NCBI RefSeq assembly: GCF_003014695.1
Contig: NZ_PYAS01000005.1
Span: forward strand, 186,001-250,000
DNA length: 64,000 nt
Source: Dyadobacter jiangsuensis
Lineage (GTDB): Bacteria; Bacteroidota; Bacteroidia; Cytophagales; Spirosomataceae
Direction of reading: 5' to 3'
The notes under the pieces were generated by a model. That model saw only the letters and a program-made list of their open reading frames with translations, was not told the DNA's origin and searched no databases. The translations under genes and the position numbers were made by a program. Positions 42,663 to 51,174 of the stretch are shown piece after piece. Position 1 is the first letter of the stretch. Each line of letters begins with the position of its first letter.

Positions 42663-43580
42663 TCACGCCTTCGTCGCAATCCGCAACTTAGCACTTCTGG
42701 CGCGCGGGTTTACGGCTACCTCTTCCGCGGTCGCTTCGATGGGCTTGCGCGTGACGCTTTTCAGCGGTTTGAGCTCGTTCCCATAAAAGTCCTTCTCGAC
42801 TTCTCCGTAAAACTTCCCTTTCTGGATGTAATTTTTCACCAGCCTGTCTTCCAGCGAATGGTACGACATCACCACGAGCCTGCCGTCGGGCGTGAGCACC
42901 TCGGGCACCTGCGTGAGAAACTCTTCGAGCACCGCCAGTTCATCATTCACCTCGATCCGCAACGCCTGGAACACCTGTGCGAAATACTTGTTCTCGCGGT
43001 GCTTGGGCGCATAGCGCATGAGAATGCTTTTCAAGTCATTAACGGTTTCGATTGGCGTATTGTATCGGGCGGCGATAATTGCCTCCGCGGCTGTGCGGGC
43101 GTTGGTCACTTCTCCATACATCCCCAGAATGCGTTGCAATTCTCCTGCCGAGCGTGTTTTAAGCACCTCGCGGGCCGTTTTCTCGGTATTGGGATTCATG
43201 CGCATGTCCAGGTCGGCGTCAAAACGGGTAGAAAACCCCCGCTCAGGCGTGTTGATCTGGTGCGACGAAACGCCAAGATCAGCCAGGATGCCGTTCACCT
43301 GCGGCGCCTTGTTGAGTTTCAGATAGCGCTTCAAATGCCTGAAATTGGCCGGGATGAATGTAAACCGTGGATCATCCTTGAATTCCAGCGCGTTAGCGAC
43401 CGCATCGGGGTCCTGATCGAAAACCAGCAACCGGCCGGTCGTAAGCCTTTCCAGAATAGCCCTGGAATGCCCGCCGCCACCGAAAGTGACGTCGACATAA
43501 ACGCCATCAGGCTGTATTTGAAGGCCTTCCAGGCACTCGGACAACATGACGGGAACGTGGTAGGTACTAGGCGAATCCAT
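42663..43580 (-). CDS. rsmH: 16S rRNA m4C1402 methyltransferase
   Basis: RsmH (MraW) methylates N4 of C1402 in the 16S rRNA decoding site with SAM. The 305-residue protein begins YHVPVMLSECLEGLQIQPDGVYVDVTFGGGGHSRAIL (about 7-43, SAM motif), has LGVSSHQINTPERGFSTRFDADLDMRMNP and later RALRIEVNDELAVLEEF and VVMSYHSLEDRLVKNYI. All are family signatures. It is the first gene of the cluster in this window; mraZ, which often precedes it, is absent, and the divergent TlpA-like gene begins 140 bases upstream. Confidence 0.97.
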   Translation of the reverse strand: MDSPSTYHVPVMLSECLEGLQIQPDGVYVDVTFGGGGHSRAILERLTTGRLLVFDQDPDAVANALEFKDDPRFTFIPANFRHLKRYLKLNKAPQVNGILADLGVSSHQINTPERGFSTRFDADLDMRMNPNTEKTAREVLKTRSAGELQRILGMYGEVTNARTAAEAIIAARYNTPIETVNDLKSILMRYAPKHRENKYFAQVFQALRIEVNDELAVLEEFLTQVPEVLTPDGRLVVMSYHSLEDRLVKNYIQKGKFYGEVEKDFYGNELKPLKSVTRKPIEATAEEVAVNPRARSAKLRIATKA

Positions 43581-43660
43581 TTGTTAAAAGCAATGTACTG
43601 AGGAACTATTTCCGGCAATCCGGCAGTTACAAACTTAGCAATTTTCAAGCGTAGGAATCA

Positions 43661-43674
43661 TCCCCGCGCGGGGA
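43661..43674. repeat. 14-bp perfect GC palindrome between rsmH and the TlpA-like gene
   Basis: TCCCCGCGCGGGGA is a perfect palindrome in the divergent promoter gap. It shares the CCCGCGCGGG core with the hairpin after proC (33133-33164), so it may be a solo half of the same element, or a regulator site. Confidence 0.5.
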
Positions 43675-43720
43675 ATTAATTTTGGCACCACACATCGCAT
43701 TAAACACCAGTAATTTGAAT

Positions 43721-44968
43721 ATGAGACTCCTGTTATTGTTTGGAATACTTTCATCTTTTATCATCTCAACGAGTTTTCCAGCATTTTCCGACACGCCCGT
43801 AAAATCGGGCATCTGGCGCGCAACACTCACCCGCGACCAGCAGAAACTGCCTCTGATACTGGATATTTCACCAAATCCCGACGGCAAAACACTCACCGTG
43901 CACATCATTAACGGAACGGAAAAGCTCAAAATGGACAGCAGCTATTTCCAGAACGACTCCCTCGTGATCCCGATGATGATGTTCGATGCCAAGATCATCG
44001 CCAAATCGACCGGCGACGAACTGAAAGGTACCTACTATCGCTATGCCAATGGTGTTGTGGCGGGCTCACTACCTTTTGCTGCCGAGCAAGGAGAAAATTA
44101 TAAGTTTTTCAAAAAGGGCGAAGCTAAAAGCACCCGTAATGTAAGCGGCAAATGGGCCACTACATTTAGAAACCCGGCCACCGGCGATGAAACCATTGCG
44201 GTAGGAAACTTCACACAGCAAGGTACCGACGTAACCGGCTCATTCCTCACTCCAACTGGCGATTATCGCTTCCTGACCGGCAGCGTGAATGGTGACAGCC
44301 TCTATTTATCGACATTCGACGGCTCGTTTGCGATGCTTTTCAAAGCAGGCTTCCAGCCCGATGGCACATTGAGCGGCAACCAGTGGTCGGGCGTGAAGGC
44401 ATTTAAAACCTGGACCGCCAAGCCTGACGCTAACGCCAAACTGCCCGACGCTACCAAAATGACGTTCCTCAAACCAGGCTTCGAAAGCGTGGATTTTGAA
44501 TTAAAAGACACCAAAGGCAAAACCTGGACATTGAAAGATCCTCGTTTCGCGGGCAAGCCGGTTATTATCCAGATCATGGGTTCCTGGTGCCCCAACTGTA
44601 TGGATGAAACCAACTACCTCGCTCCGTGGTACAAAAAGAATAAGAATCGTGGCATTGAGATCATCGGACTGTCTTTCGAGCGCAATGACAAGCCCGAGAT
44701 TGCTAATCCGAAAATCGACAAAATGGTGAGCCGCTTCGGCATCGACTACCCGGTTGTACTCGCAGGCACCAGCTCGGATGCTTCCACGGCAAAGGCATTG
44801 CCGATGCTCAACAAGGTGATGTCGTATCCGACTACCATTTTCATCGACAAGCACGGTAAAGTCCGCGAAATCCATACCGGCTTCAATGGTCCGGGCACGG
44901 GCCATTATTACGATGAGTTCGTAACCGACTTCAATACCTTAATGGATAAGCTTATCAGCGAGAAGTAA
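43721..44968 (+). CDS. TlpA-family thiol-disulfide oxidoreductase
   Basis: A secreted protein of 415 residues from the ATG at 43721 (signal sequence MRLLLLFGILSSFIISTSF). Residues about 30-255 form a beta-rich domain found before many Bacteroidota thioredoxins (DUF4369-like), here split in two repeats. The C-terminal domain (about 275-415) is a thioredoxin fold with the active site SWCPNCMD (Cys pair two residues apart, about 300-303), followed by YLAPWYKKNKNRGIEIIGLSFERND and the cis-Pro segment SYPTTIFIDKHGKV. It should reduce disulfides in periplasmic proteins; the partner is unknown. Confidence 0.9.
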   Translation: MRLLLLFGILSSFIISTSFPAFSDTPVKSGIWRATLTRDQQKLPLILDISPNPDGKTLTVHIINGTEKLKMDSSYFQNDSLVIPMMMFDAKIIAKSTGDELKGTYYRYANGVVAGSLPFAAEQGENYKFFKKGEAKSTRNVSGKWATTFRNPATGDETIAVGNFTQQGTDVTGSFLTPTGDYRFLTGSVNGDSLYLSTFDGSFAMLFKAGFQPDGTLSGNQWSGVKAFKTWTAKPDANAKLPDATKMTFLKPGFESVDFELKDTKGKTWTLKDPRFAGKPVIIQIMGSWCPNCMDETNYLAPWYKKNKNRGIEIIGLSFERNDKPEIANPKIDKMVSRFGIDYPVVLAGTSSDASTAKALPMLNKVMSYPTTIFIDKHGKVREIHTGFNGPGTGHYYDEFVTDFNTLMDKLISEK

Positions 44969-44987
44969 GAAGTAACAAATACACAGG

Positions 44988-45020
44988 CACACCGTCACAA
45001 TTTGAGGCGGTGTGTTTTTT
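44988..45020 (+). terminator. Terminator after the TlpA-like gene
   Basis: CACACCG (44988-44994) pairs with CGGTGTG (45008-45014), with a 13-base loop and six T bases following. It lies 20 bases after the stop. Confidence 0.85.
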
Positions 45021-45036
45021 ATTGATCCCAAATTAG

Positions 45037-45073
45037 TATGCTTGCATAATAGTAAGCACATTGCTTACATTTG
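45037..45073 (+). promoter_or_regulatory. Probable self-regulated promoter of the marR-fadN operon
   Basis: TACATTTG (45066-45073) exactly matches the Bacteroidota -7 element TAnnTTTG, with TTGC (45042-45045) as a -33 element 20 bases upstream. Two inverted repeats overlap it: TATGC TT GCATA (45037-45048) on the -33, and GTAAGC ACATT GCTTAC (45052-45068) in the spacer and -7. This is the layout of a MarR-repressed promoter. The assignment is inferred from the overlap and from the adjacent marR gene. Confidence 0.65.
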
Positions 45074-45113
45074 TGATAAGGGCATTACCTGATACCAATA
45101 GCTTTTTGAAACG

Positions 45114-45581
45114 ATGCGCAAGGAAAAAACAATCGATTTCCAGATCAAATGGGCCTGGCATTCCATATCGCGGATGTACAATGCCTATGCCGCCCGTTTT
45201 GACACGACCATGGCCGTCGGGTATGTCCTGCTGAACATCGACATTGAGCACGGCACGCCGGCCACCAAAATAGCGCCATTGCTCGGTATGGAGCCGCGGA
45301 GCCTCGTGCGGATGCTCAAAAACCTCGAAGAAAAGGGTCTTATCCGCCGGGAAGTGAGTAAGGACGACAAGCGTTTCGTCCGCATTGTGCTCACTGAGCT
45401 GGGCAAGGAGAAACGTGAACTCGCCCGCGAGGGAGTCATTTCCTTCAACACAATGATCCGCGACAAGATACCGCTCGACAAGCTGGTCGTGTTTTTTGAC
45501 GTCATTAAAGATATAAACCGATTGGTGGAAGAAGAGAACCAGAAGCTCAAAGCCGGCGAAGTCGCCGAAGATCTGGAATAA
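45114..45581 (+). CDS. MarR-family transcriptional regulator
   Basis: A 155-residue winged-helix regulator. The core shows TKIAPLLGMEPRSLVRMLKNLEEKGLIRREVSKDDKRFVRIVLTELGKE, the MarR recognition helix and wing with the Asp-Asp-Lys-Arg signature. It probably binds the inverted repeats in its own promoter and senses a small molecule, perhaps an acyl-CoA, since it is co-transcribed with a beta-oxidation enzyme 36 bases downstream. The ligand is inferred, not seen. Confidence 0.9.
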   Translation: MRKEKTIDFQIKWAWHSISRMYNAYAARFDTTMAVGYVLLNIDIEHGTPATKIAPLLGMEPRSLVRMLKNLEEKGLIRREVSKDDKRFVRIVLTELGKEKRELAREGVISFNTMIRDKIPLDKLVVFFDVIKDINRLVEEENQKLKAGEVAEDLE

Positions 45582-45617
45582 CCATCAATCCCATCCTGAA
45601 AACCAACCTGAGTAAAA

Positions 45618-48023
45618 ATGAATCGTTCCATTCGTAAAGTAGCTGTTCTTGGTTCAGGCATTATGGGCTCGCGCATTGCCTGCCATTTTGCCAATATAGG
45701 CGTTGAGGTGCTCCTGCTGGACATCGTTCCAAAAGACCTTACCGACGCTGAAAAAGCGAAGGGTATTACGACCGACCACCCTGCGTTCCGCAACCGGATC
45801 GTGAACGATTCGTTCCAGGCGACGCTCAAAGCCACACCGGCATCGTTGTACAGCCCGGCATTTGCCTCACGGATCAAGCTCGGCAACTTCGACGATAACC
45901 TGGCCGACATCAAAAATTACGACTGGGTAATTGAGGTAGTGGTCGAAAAGCTGGATATCAAAAAAAGCCTTTACGAAAAAGTGGACGCGCTCCGCAAGCC
46001 GGGTACGCTCGTTACTTCCAATACATCCGGTATTCCCATTCACCTGATGGCCGAAGGCCGGAGCGAGGATTTCCGCAAAAACTTCGCCGGAACGCATTTC
46101 TTCAACCCGCCACGCTACCTGCGTCTGCTGGAAATTATCCCGACGGCCGCTACCGACCAGAGCGTGGTGGATTTCCTGATGCATTACGGCGAGCTGTTTT
46201 TAGGGAAAACTACCGTGCTCTGCAAAGACACGCCGGGCTTCATCGCCAACAGATTAGGAATTTATGCATTGATACAAACCATCCGCGTAGCCGAAGAAAT
46301 GGGGCTGAGCGTGGATGAAGTGGATAAACTGACCGGCCCCGTTGCCGGAAGGCCGAAATCGGGCACTTACCGGCTTTCGGATGTGGTAGGGCTCGATACG
46401 ACGGTGCATGTGGCTAATAACCTGTATGCCTCCGGCGAAGGTAAAGATGAATCGCGCGATGCATTTGTATTGCCCGAAATCATGCAGAAGCTGTTTGATA
46501 ACAAATGGCTAGGCGACAAAACGGGACAGGGTTTTTATAAAAAGATCAAAGATGAAAAAGGCAAGTCGGTAATCCTGGCGCTGGATTTCAAAACGCTGGA
46601 ATACGTGCCGTCGGGCAAAGTGAAATTCGAAACGCTGGAAGGCACCAAGAATATCAGCGACGTGTACAAACGCTTCAGTGCGCTGGTAGCGGGTAAGGAT
46701 AAAGCCGGCGATTTTTACAGAAAGACATTCGCGGATGTTTTCAAATACGCGACATTCCGCATTCCTGAAATTTCAGACGAGATATTCCGCATCGACCAGG
46801 CCATTACCGCCGGTTTCGGCTGGCAATATGGTCTCTTTGAAACCTGGGACGCCATTGGTGTGAAAAATATGCTGGCGATCATGGAATCGCTGGATCTGAA
46901 ACCGGCTGCGTGGGTTTACGAAATGCTCGCGGCTGGTAACGAATCGTTCTATAAAGTCGAGAACGGCAAGCGGCTGTATTATGATATTCCTTCCAAATCT
47001 TACAAAAGGATCCCAGGTCAGGACAGCTTCATTTTGCTCAGCAATTTGTCCAACAATATTGTGTGGAAAAATGCAGGAGCAAACGTCTACGACATCGGCG
47101 ACGGCATTCTGAACCTCGAATTCAAATCCAAAATGAATACGATGGGCTCGGAGGTGATCGAGAGCATTCAGAAAAGTATCAGCCTTGCGGAAAAGGATTT
47201 TCGCGGATTGGTGATCGGTAATGAGGCCGTCGAAGCATTTTCTGCGGGTGCTAACCTGGCAATGCTGTTCATGTACGCCGTCGAGCAGGAGTTTGACGAG
47301 ATCAACCTCGTGATTTCACAATTCCAGCAAACGATGATGCGTGCCCGGTACTCGTCGGTCCCAGTAGTGGTGGCGCCTCACACGCTTGCGCTCGGGGGCG
47401 GCTGCGAGCTCACGTTACACGCGGATAAGGTGGTGGCGCACGCGGAAACCTATATCGGTCTGGTGGAATTTGGCGTGGGATTAATCCCTGCCGGGGGCGG
47501 TACCAAAGAAATGGCGCTGCGCTGCTCGGATATGTACCAGGCGGGCGATCCCGAGTTGAATATCCTGCAAAACGCATTCATGAACATCGCGCAAGCGAAG
47601 GTATCCACTTCAGCGCACGAGGCGAAGGCGATGAATTACTTGCAGGACAAAGACCAGATCGTACTCAACCGCTCCCGGTTGATCGCCGAGGCGAAACAGG
47701 CGGCGATTGACCTGGCTGAAAACGGCTATACGCAACCCAAACCACGCCATGATATTAAAGTGCAGGGCAAAACGGGCATTGCATTGTTCCTGGCAGGCAT
47801 TACCCAAATGCGCCTCGCAAATTACATCACCGACCACGACGCTAAAATCGCGGGCAAACTGGCCTATGTGATCAACGGTGGGGATTTGAGCTACCCGCAG
47901 CTGGTTTCGGAACAATACCTGATCGATCTTGAACGGGAGGCCTTCCTTTCCTTGTGCGGAGAGAAAAAGACCTTGGAAAGAATGCAGGGGCTTCTCAACG
48001 GCGGAAAACCACCCAGAAACTGA
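45618..48023 (+). CDS. fadN: FadN-like 3-hydroxyacyl-CoA dehydrogenase / enoyl-CoA hydratase
   Basis: An 801-residue bifunctional beta-oxidation enzyme. The N-terminal dehydrogenase (about 1-300) has the NAD loop VAVLGSGIMGSRIACHFANIG (8-28), THFFNPPRYLRLLEIIPT and the second segment KDTPGFIANRLGIYA. The C-terminal half (about 480-760) holds a crotonase fold with GGGCELTLHADKVVAHAETYIGLVEFGVGLIPAGGGTKEMALR, whose Glu residues are the hydratase catalytic pair. Domain order (dehydrogenase first) matches B. subtilis FadN rather than E. coli FadB. The usual thiolase and acyl-CoA dehydrogenase neighbours are absent here. A MarR gene lies upstream and an Rrf2 gene downstream. Confidence 0.93.
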   Translation: MNRSIRKVAVLGSGIMGSRIACHFANIGVEVLLLDIVPKDLTDAEKAKGITTDHPAFRNRIVNDSFQATLKATPASLYSPAFASRIKLGNFDDNLADIKNYDWVIEVVVEKLDIKKSLYEKVDALRKPGTLVTSNTSGIPIHLMAEGRSEDFRKNFAGTHFFNPPRYLRLLEIIPTAATDQSVVDFLMHYGELFLGKTTVLCKDTPGFIANRLGIYALIQTIRVAEEMGLSVDEVDKLTGPVAGRPKSGTYRLSDVVGLDTTVHVANNLYASGEGKDESRDAFVLPEIMQKLFDNKWLGDKTGQGFYKKIKDEKGKSVILALDFKTLEYVPSGKVKFETLEGTKNISDVYKRFSALVAGKDKAGDFYRKTFADVFKYATFRIPEISDEIFRIDQAITAGFGWQYGLFETWDAIGVKNMLAIMESLDLKPAAWVYEMLAAGNESFYKVENGKRLYYDIPSKSYKRIPGQDSFILLSNLSNNIVWKNAGANVYDIGDGILNLEFKSKMNTMGSEVIESIQKSISLAEKDFRGLVIGNEAVEAFSAGANLAMLFMYAVEQEFDEINLVISQFQQTMMRARYSSVPVVVAPHTLALGGGCELTLHADKVVAHAETYIGLVEFGVGLIPAGGGTKEMALRCSDMYQAGDPELNILQNAFMNIAQAKVSTSAHEAKAMNYLQDKDQIVLNRSRLIAEAKQAAIDLAENGYTQPKPRHDIKVQGKTGIALFLAGITQMRLANYITDHDAKIAGKLAYVINGGDLSYPQLVSEQYLIDLEREAFLSLCGEKKTLERMQGLLNGGKPPRN

Positions 48024-48095
48024 TCGGGAATTATTGTTTCACCAAATTATGTTTCATCTTTACGGTTGCTGACCCAAAAGTACATTTGATCAACA

Positions 48096-48539
48096 ATGAT
48101 TTCGAAAAAAGCTAAATACGCGCTCAAGGCCCTCAAAGTTCTGGCAGAACAATATGGAAAAGGACCGGTATTGATCTCTTACATTGCTGAAAAAGAGAAG
48201 ATTCCGAAAAAATTCCTGGAAGCGATCCTGCTCGATTTGCGGAACAACGGCGTACTGCAAAGCCAAAAAGGAAAAGGTGGCGGCTACCTGCTTCGCGTAC
48301 CTCCCGGGGAAGTCAATTTCTCGAAGGTACTGCGGATCATCGACGGCCCTATCGCCCCTGCACTCTGCGTTTCCATGTTCTTCTATGGCAAATGCGACGA
48401 CTGCAAGGATGAAGAAACATGCAGCTTGCGCACCGTCCTCGAAAGGTGGAGGGATGCCAACCTGGCTGTTTTGGACAAAACAACGCTGAATGACCTGTTG
48501 CAGGCTGAAAACGCCGCGTCGACCGACATTCTATTGTAA
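48096..48539 (+). CDS. Rrf2-family transcriptional regulator with cysteine cluster
   Basis: A 147-residue winged-helix regulator of the Rrf2 family (MISKKAKYALKALKVLAEQ, then KIPKKFLEAILLDLRNNGVLQSQKGKGGGYLLRVPPGEVNFSKVLRIIDGPIAP). It has cysteines at the Fe-S-binding place (CVSMFFYGKCDDCKDEETC, about 91-109), so it may sense Fe-S status or redox like IscR/NsrR. Target genes are unknown. It starts 72 bases after fadN, and its stop overlaps the convergent membrane-protein gene by nine bases. Confidence 0.9.
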   Translation: MISKKAKYALKALKVLAEQYGKGPVLISYIAEKEKIPKKFLEAILLDLRNNGVLQSQKGKGGGYLLRVPPGEVNFSKVLRIIDGPIAPALCVSMFFYGKCDDCKDEETCSLRTVLERWRDANLAVLDKTTLNDLLQAENAASTDILL

Positions 48540-50168
48540 GGTCGTTGCGTGCCGCGGGGTCGCCCGGCGATCATTGCGGATGTAAAGCCGCACATCGTCA
48601 TATTCGCCCAGCAAAGTGTAGTGATTACGGATATATTGATTTAACTCAGGGTAGCTTTCGATGCCCTGAGTTTTTTTGTCCTGTACCCAGTGACTGTTTT
48701 TGCCCACGGCGTCGACGACAAATGCAGGCTTTGTCCTTTCCAGATCCGACATGTAGCGCTTGCGATAGGTATCGCGCATCGGATGTTCAAAAATAGAGCG
48801 TTCGGAGTGGTTCTCGGCAGTTCCCTGCGCCAGCTGCGATTCTACATAATAGGAGCAATTCCAGCCCCACACAACCATATAGTCACCATCTTTCTTCCGT
48901 TTCAGAATTTCAATTACTACCGGGCTTTGCTGCAATGTCGTTTTGCCCACCGAATCGAATGCATTCAACCGGCGCTCTTTCACGTAATGCAGTGCGTCAT
49001 AACCGCCAAACCACATCACCATAACCGCGGGAAATGCAAGCGACCAGCTTTCGACAGCCGAAAAGCCGTAGGCGGCCAGCAATGTCCAGGGGATAATGCA
49101 GAAATTGAGGTAATGGATAAAATCGTTGCCCGACTTGGTAACGGCGTAAATGCTCGCCAGAATGAGGAACAGAATGGTAAACGGCACATGGAAATCCATT
49201 TTGCCGGGAACGTAAAGTCTTACAATCCTGACCAACCCGATCACGATCGGAACGATCAATGCAAGGCTGAAAAACTGAAAATCGGTTGATAAGGAAACAA
49301 TTTTATAGAACTGCGAAGGGATCTCAGCGAAAGTACTTCCTCCTGCGTAAATCGCATTTCCGAGTACATAAAAATCAATAAGGTCGTCGAAAACACCGAA
49401 CGCCAATGTAAATGCAAGGAAAAAAAGCGGCACGGTAAGCCCGCCCAAAATCAACGCTCCTGCGGATTTGAACTCACCATATCTTTGAAAACGGCTGAAC
49501 AATACCCAGAATGCCGACAGGACCATTACGGCGACAATAGGTACCGCCTGCAATTTTCCAAAAGGAACCGCTCCCGCCGCTAATCCCAGGAGATAAACGC
49601 CGCCTGGCGAAGGCGCCGCTTTCGGATCGAGGCGCGAGAGTTGGTACAGGCAAAAGGCGAGCAACAGAACCGGAAGCTGCTCACTCGAATAATGCACGAA
49701 ATCGATTTCCTGCGTAAAAGCCACGAAAAGCAGCGGCACGATAGAAACACCACGCGCTATGCTGGCACCAAACCAGTTTTTCAATACAGAAAACAGCAAA
49801 AGCCAGGCTCCTGCAACACAAAGCAAGCCCATCAAACGGGCAGCAGTGTAATCGATCTGAAAACCCAGCAGCTTGGGAAGTACCAGCAGATAGTTATCCA
49901 ACGGGCCGATGGTCGTGCCATCTACCGACCGCCAATACACCGGGTCCTGCAACAGGGTAATCGCGTGACTGAGCATCTGGCTCTCGTCCTGGTTGAGCTC
50001 GCGGTTGAAGACGATCACCGGCAAGCGCATCATCACCAGCAACAGAACACCCAACGACAGGTACGCCCGGGTGGACAGTGATTTGTTTTGTGAGGCAAAA
50101 ATGACAACGCCTGCCAATAAGTAACCCAGGAACCAGTAAATGGGTGGAGAATTGTCGAAGCTCAACAT
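48531..50168 (-). CDS. GT-C-like polytopic membrane glycosyltransferase candidate
   Basis: A 545-residue protein with about ten membrane segments in its first 380 residues and a soluble C-terminal part. The first loop carries RELNQDESQM (about 56-65), an acidic motif in the place where GT-C/PMT-type enzymes have their catalytic Asp/Glu, and a HYSSEQLPVLLLAF stretch follows later. This suggests transfer of a sugar from a lipid carrier, but the family is divergent and I cannot name the activity. It is the last of three minus-strand genes after GT2 and an epimerase, four bases after GT2, supporting a role in surface glycans. Confidence 0.75.
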   Translation of the reverse strand: MLSFDNSPPIYWFLGYLLAGVVIFASQNKSLSTRAYLSLGVLLLVMMRLPVIVFNRELNQDESQMLSHAITLLQDPVYWRSVDGTTIGPLDNYLLVLPKLLGFQIDYTAARLMGLLCVAGAWLLLFSVLKNWFGASIARGVSIVPLLFVAFTQEIDFVHYSSEQLPVLLLAFCLYQLSRLDPKAAPSPGGVYLLGLAAGAVPFGKLQAVPIVAVMVLSAFWVLFSRFQRYGEFKSAGALILGGLTVPLFFLAFTLAFGVFDDLIDFYVLGNAIYAGGSTFAEIPSQFYKIVSLSTDFQFFSLALIVPIVIGLVRIVRLYVPGKMDFHVPFTILFLILASIYAVTKSGNDFIHYLNFCIIPWTLLAAYGFSAVESWSLAFPAVMVMWFGGYDALHYVKERRLNAFDSVGKTTLQQSPVVIEILKRKKDGDYMVVWGWNCSYYVESQLAQGTAENHSERSIFEHPMRDTYRKRYMSDLERTKPAFVVDAVGKNSHWVQDKKTQGIESYPELNQYIRNHYTLLGEYDDVRLYIRNDRRATPRHATTLQ

Positions 50169-50172
50169 ACGA

Positions 50173-51120
50173 TTAGCTAAAAGACTCTACTTTCTCGACA
50201 AAATCGCGGTAATGAACGGCGGGGATAAAATGCTGCTGCGACCGGTATTGCAACACCATAAACACCAGAAATAGCGAAATGAGGAAGGATTGCAGCATGA
50301 GAATCATGAGTGTACTACCCAATGTCGATGCCCAACCGGGCGTAGCATTCCCGATCAGTTTCAGGAAAAGAATGAAGAATATAAATCCGATGGCGACCGC
50401 CGACATGAAGATCGAGAAGATCAGGATACGCACCGCCGTGGTATCGACCATCACCGAAATGGCGCTCAAACCGTGCAGCACGAGCGACACGAAATTCATT
50501 TTGCTCTCACCAGCGAGCCTTTTAGCGCGGTTCGTCAATACCGAATCGTAAGGAATGCGGGATTTGATCACGCCGCCCGGATAGTTGTTCCAGATTTCGG
50601 AAACACGCACGAGGTTCTGCAACCGGCTTTGCGGCACCAGGCTGAAATTGCCGAAGGTAATCACTTTGCCGGTCAGGAGTTTGAAAACATATTTATAAAT
50701 CACATAAAAAAAACGGAACAGGAAGCCCTCGGTACGCTTGTTCCGCTCCGCAAAGATGATCTTATCAGGCTCCTCTACCGACCTCTCCGCCAGCTTGTTA
50801 ATATCACCAGGCGCATCCTCTCCATCCGCATCCATTACAATCACCTTGTCTGCTTTCAAGTTTTCGGCGGCATATGACAGCCCGATCGCAATCGCTTTCT
50901 GGTGACCAAGATTGCGGTATAGCCGCAACACTTTCAGTTCTTTTCCACCAAAAGCCGCAAATGGCGCTATTCTAGCACGCGAAGAGCAGTCGTCGACGAT
51001 GAGTAGCGTAGTATTTTGAAGGATCGGGGTATTTAAATCCGCATTAATCTTTTGAATCAGCAGATTCAATGCCTCCCAGTCATTGAATTGGGGGATAATA
51101 ATGACGTAATTTTCTGGCAT
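50173..51120 (-). CDS. GT2 family glycosyltransferase with membrane anchor
   Basis: A 315-residue GT-A glycosyltransferase of the ArnC/DPM1 type. The N-terminal NDWEALNLLIQKINADL and IVDDCSSR give the nucleotide site, LRLYRNLGHQKAIAIGLSYAAEN the second, and VIVMDADGEDAPGDINKL carries the DxD metal motif (about 95-97). Two hydrophobic segments at the C-terminus (about 225-255 and 270-295) anchor it. Such enzymes load a sugar onto polyprenyl phosphate. The adjacent GT-C-like gene could then use that donor; the pair is a common arrangement. Confidence 0.9.
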   Translation of the reverse strand: MPENYVIIIPQFNDWEALNLLIQKINADLNTPILQNTTLLIVDDCSSRARIAPFAAFGGKELKVLRLYRNLGHQKAIAIGLSYAAENLKADKVIVMDADGEDAPGDINKLAERSVEEPDKIIFAERNKRTEGFLFRFFYVIYKYVFKLLTGKVITFGNFSLVPQSRLQNLVRVSEIWNNYPGGVIKSRIPYDSVLTNRAKRLAGESKMNFVSLVLHGLSAISVMVDTTAVRILIFSIFMSAVAIGFIFFILFLKLIGNATPGWASTLGSTLMILMLQSFLISLFLVFMVLQYRSQQHFIPAVHYRDFVEKVESFS

Positions 51121-51174
51121 TGGAGAGAGTTACGAAAGCCCCCGGAAAGTAGTTCCGGAGGCTTTAAGTGTGAT

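Noticed and set aside
42858-43601. A 247-codon open frame on the plus strand
   Set aside because: Antisense to rsmH; no recognisable domains and unusual amino-acid composition.
43580-43721. Possible mraZ gene upstream of rsmH
   Set aside because: Only 140 bases separate rsmH from the divergent TlpA-like gene; no frame encodes an MraZ-like protein. A minus-strand frame at 43645-43929 is antisense to the TlpA-like gene.
45185-45913. A 242-codon open frame on the minus strand
   Set aside because: Spans marR and the start of fadN in antisense; Ser/Arg-rich and without domains.
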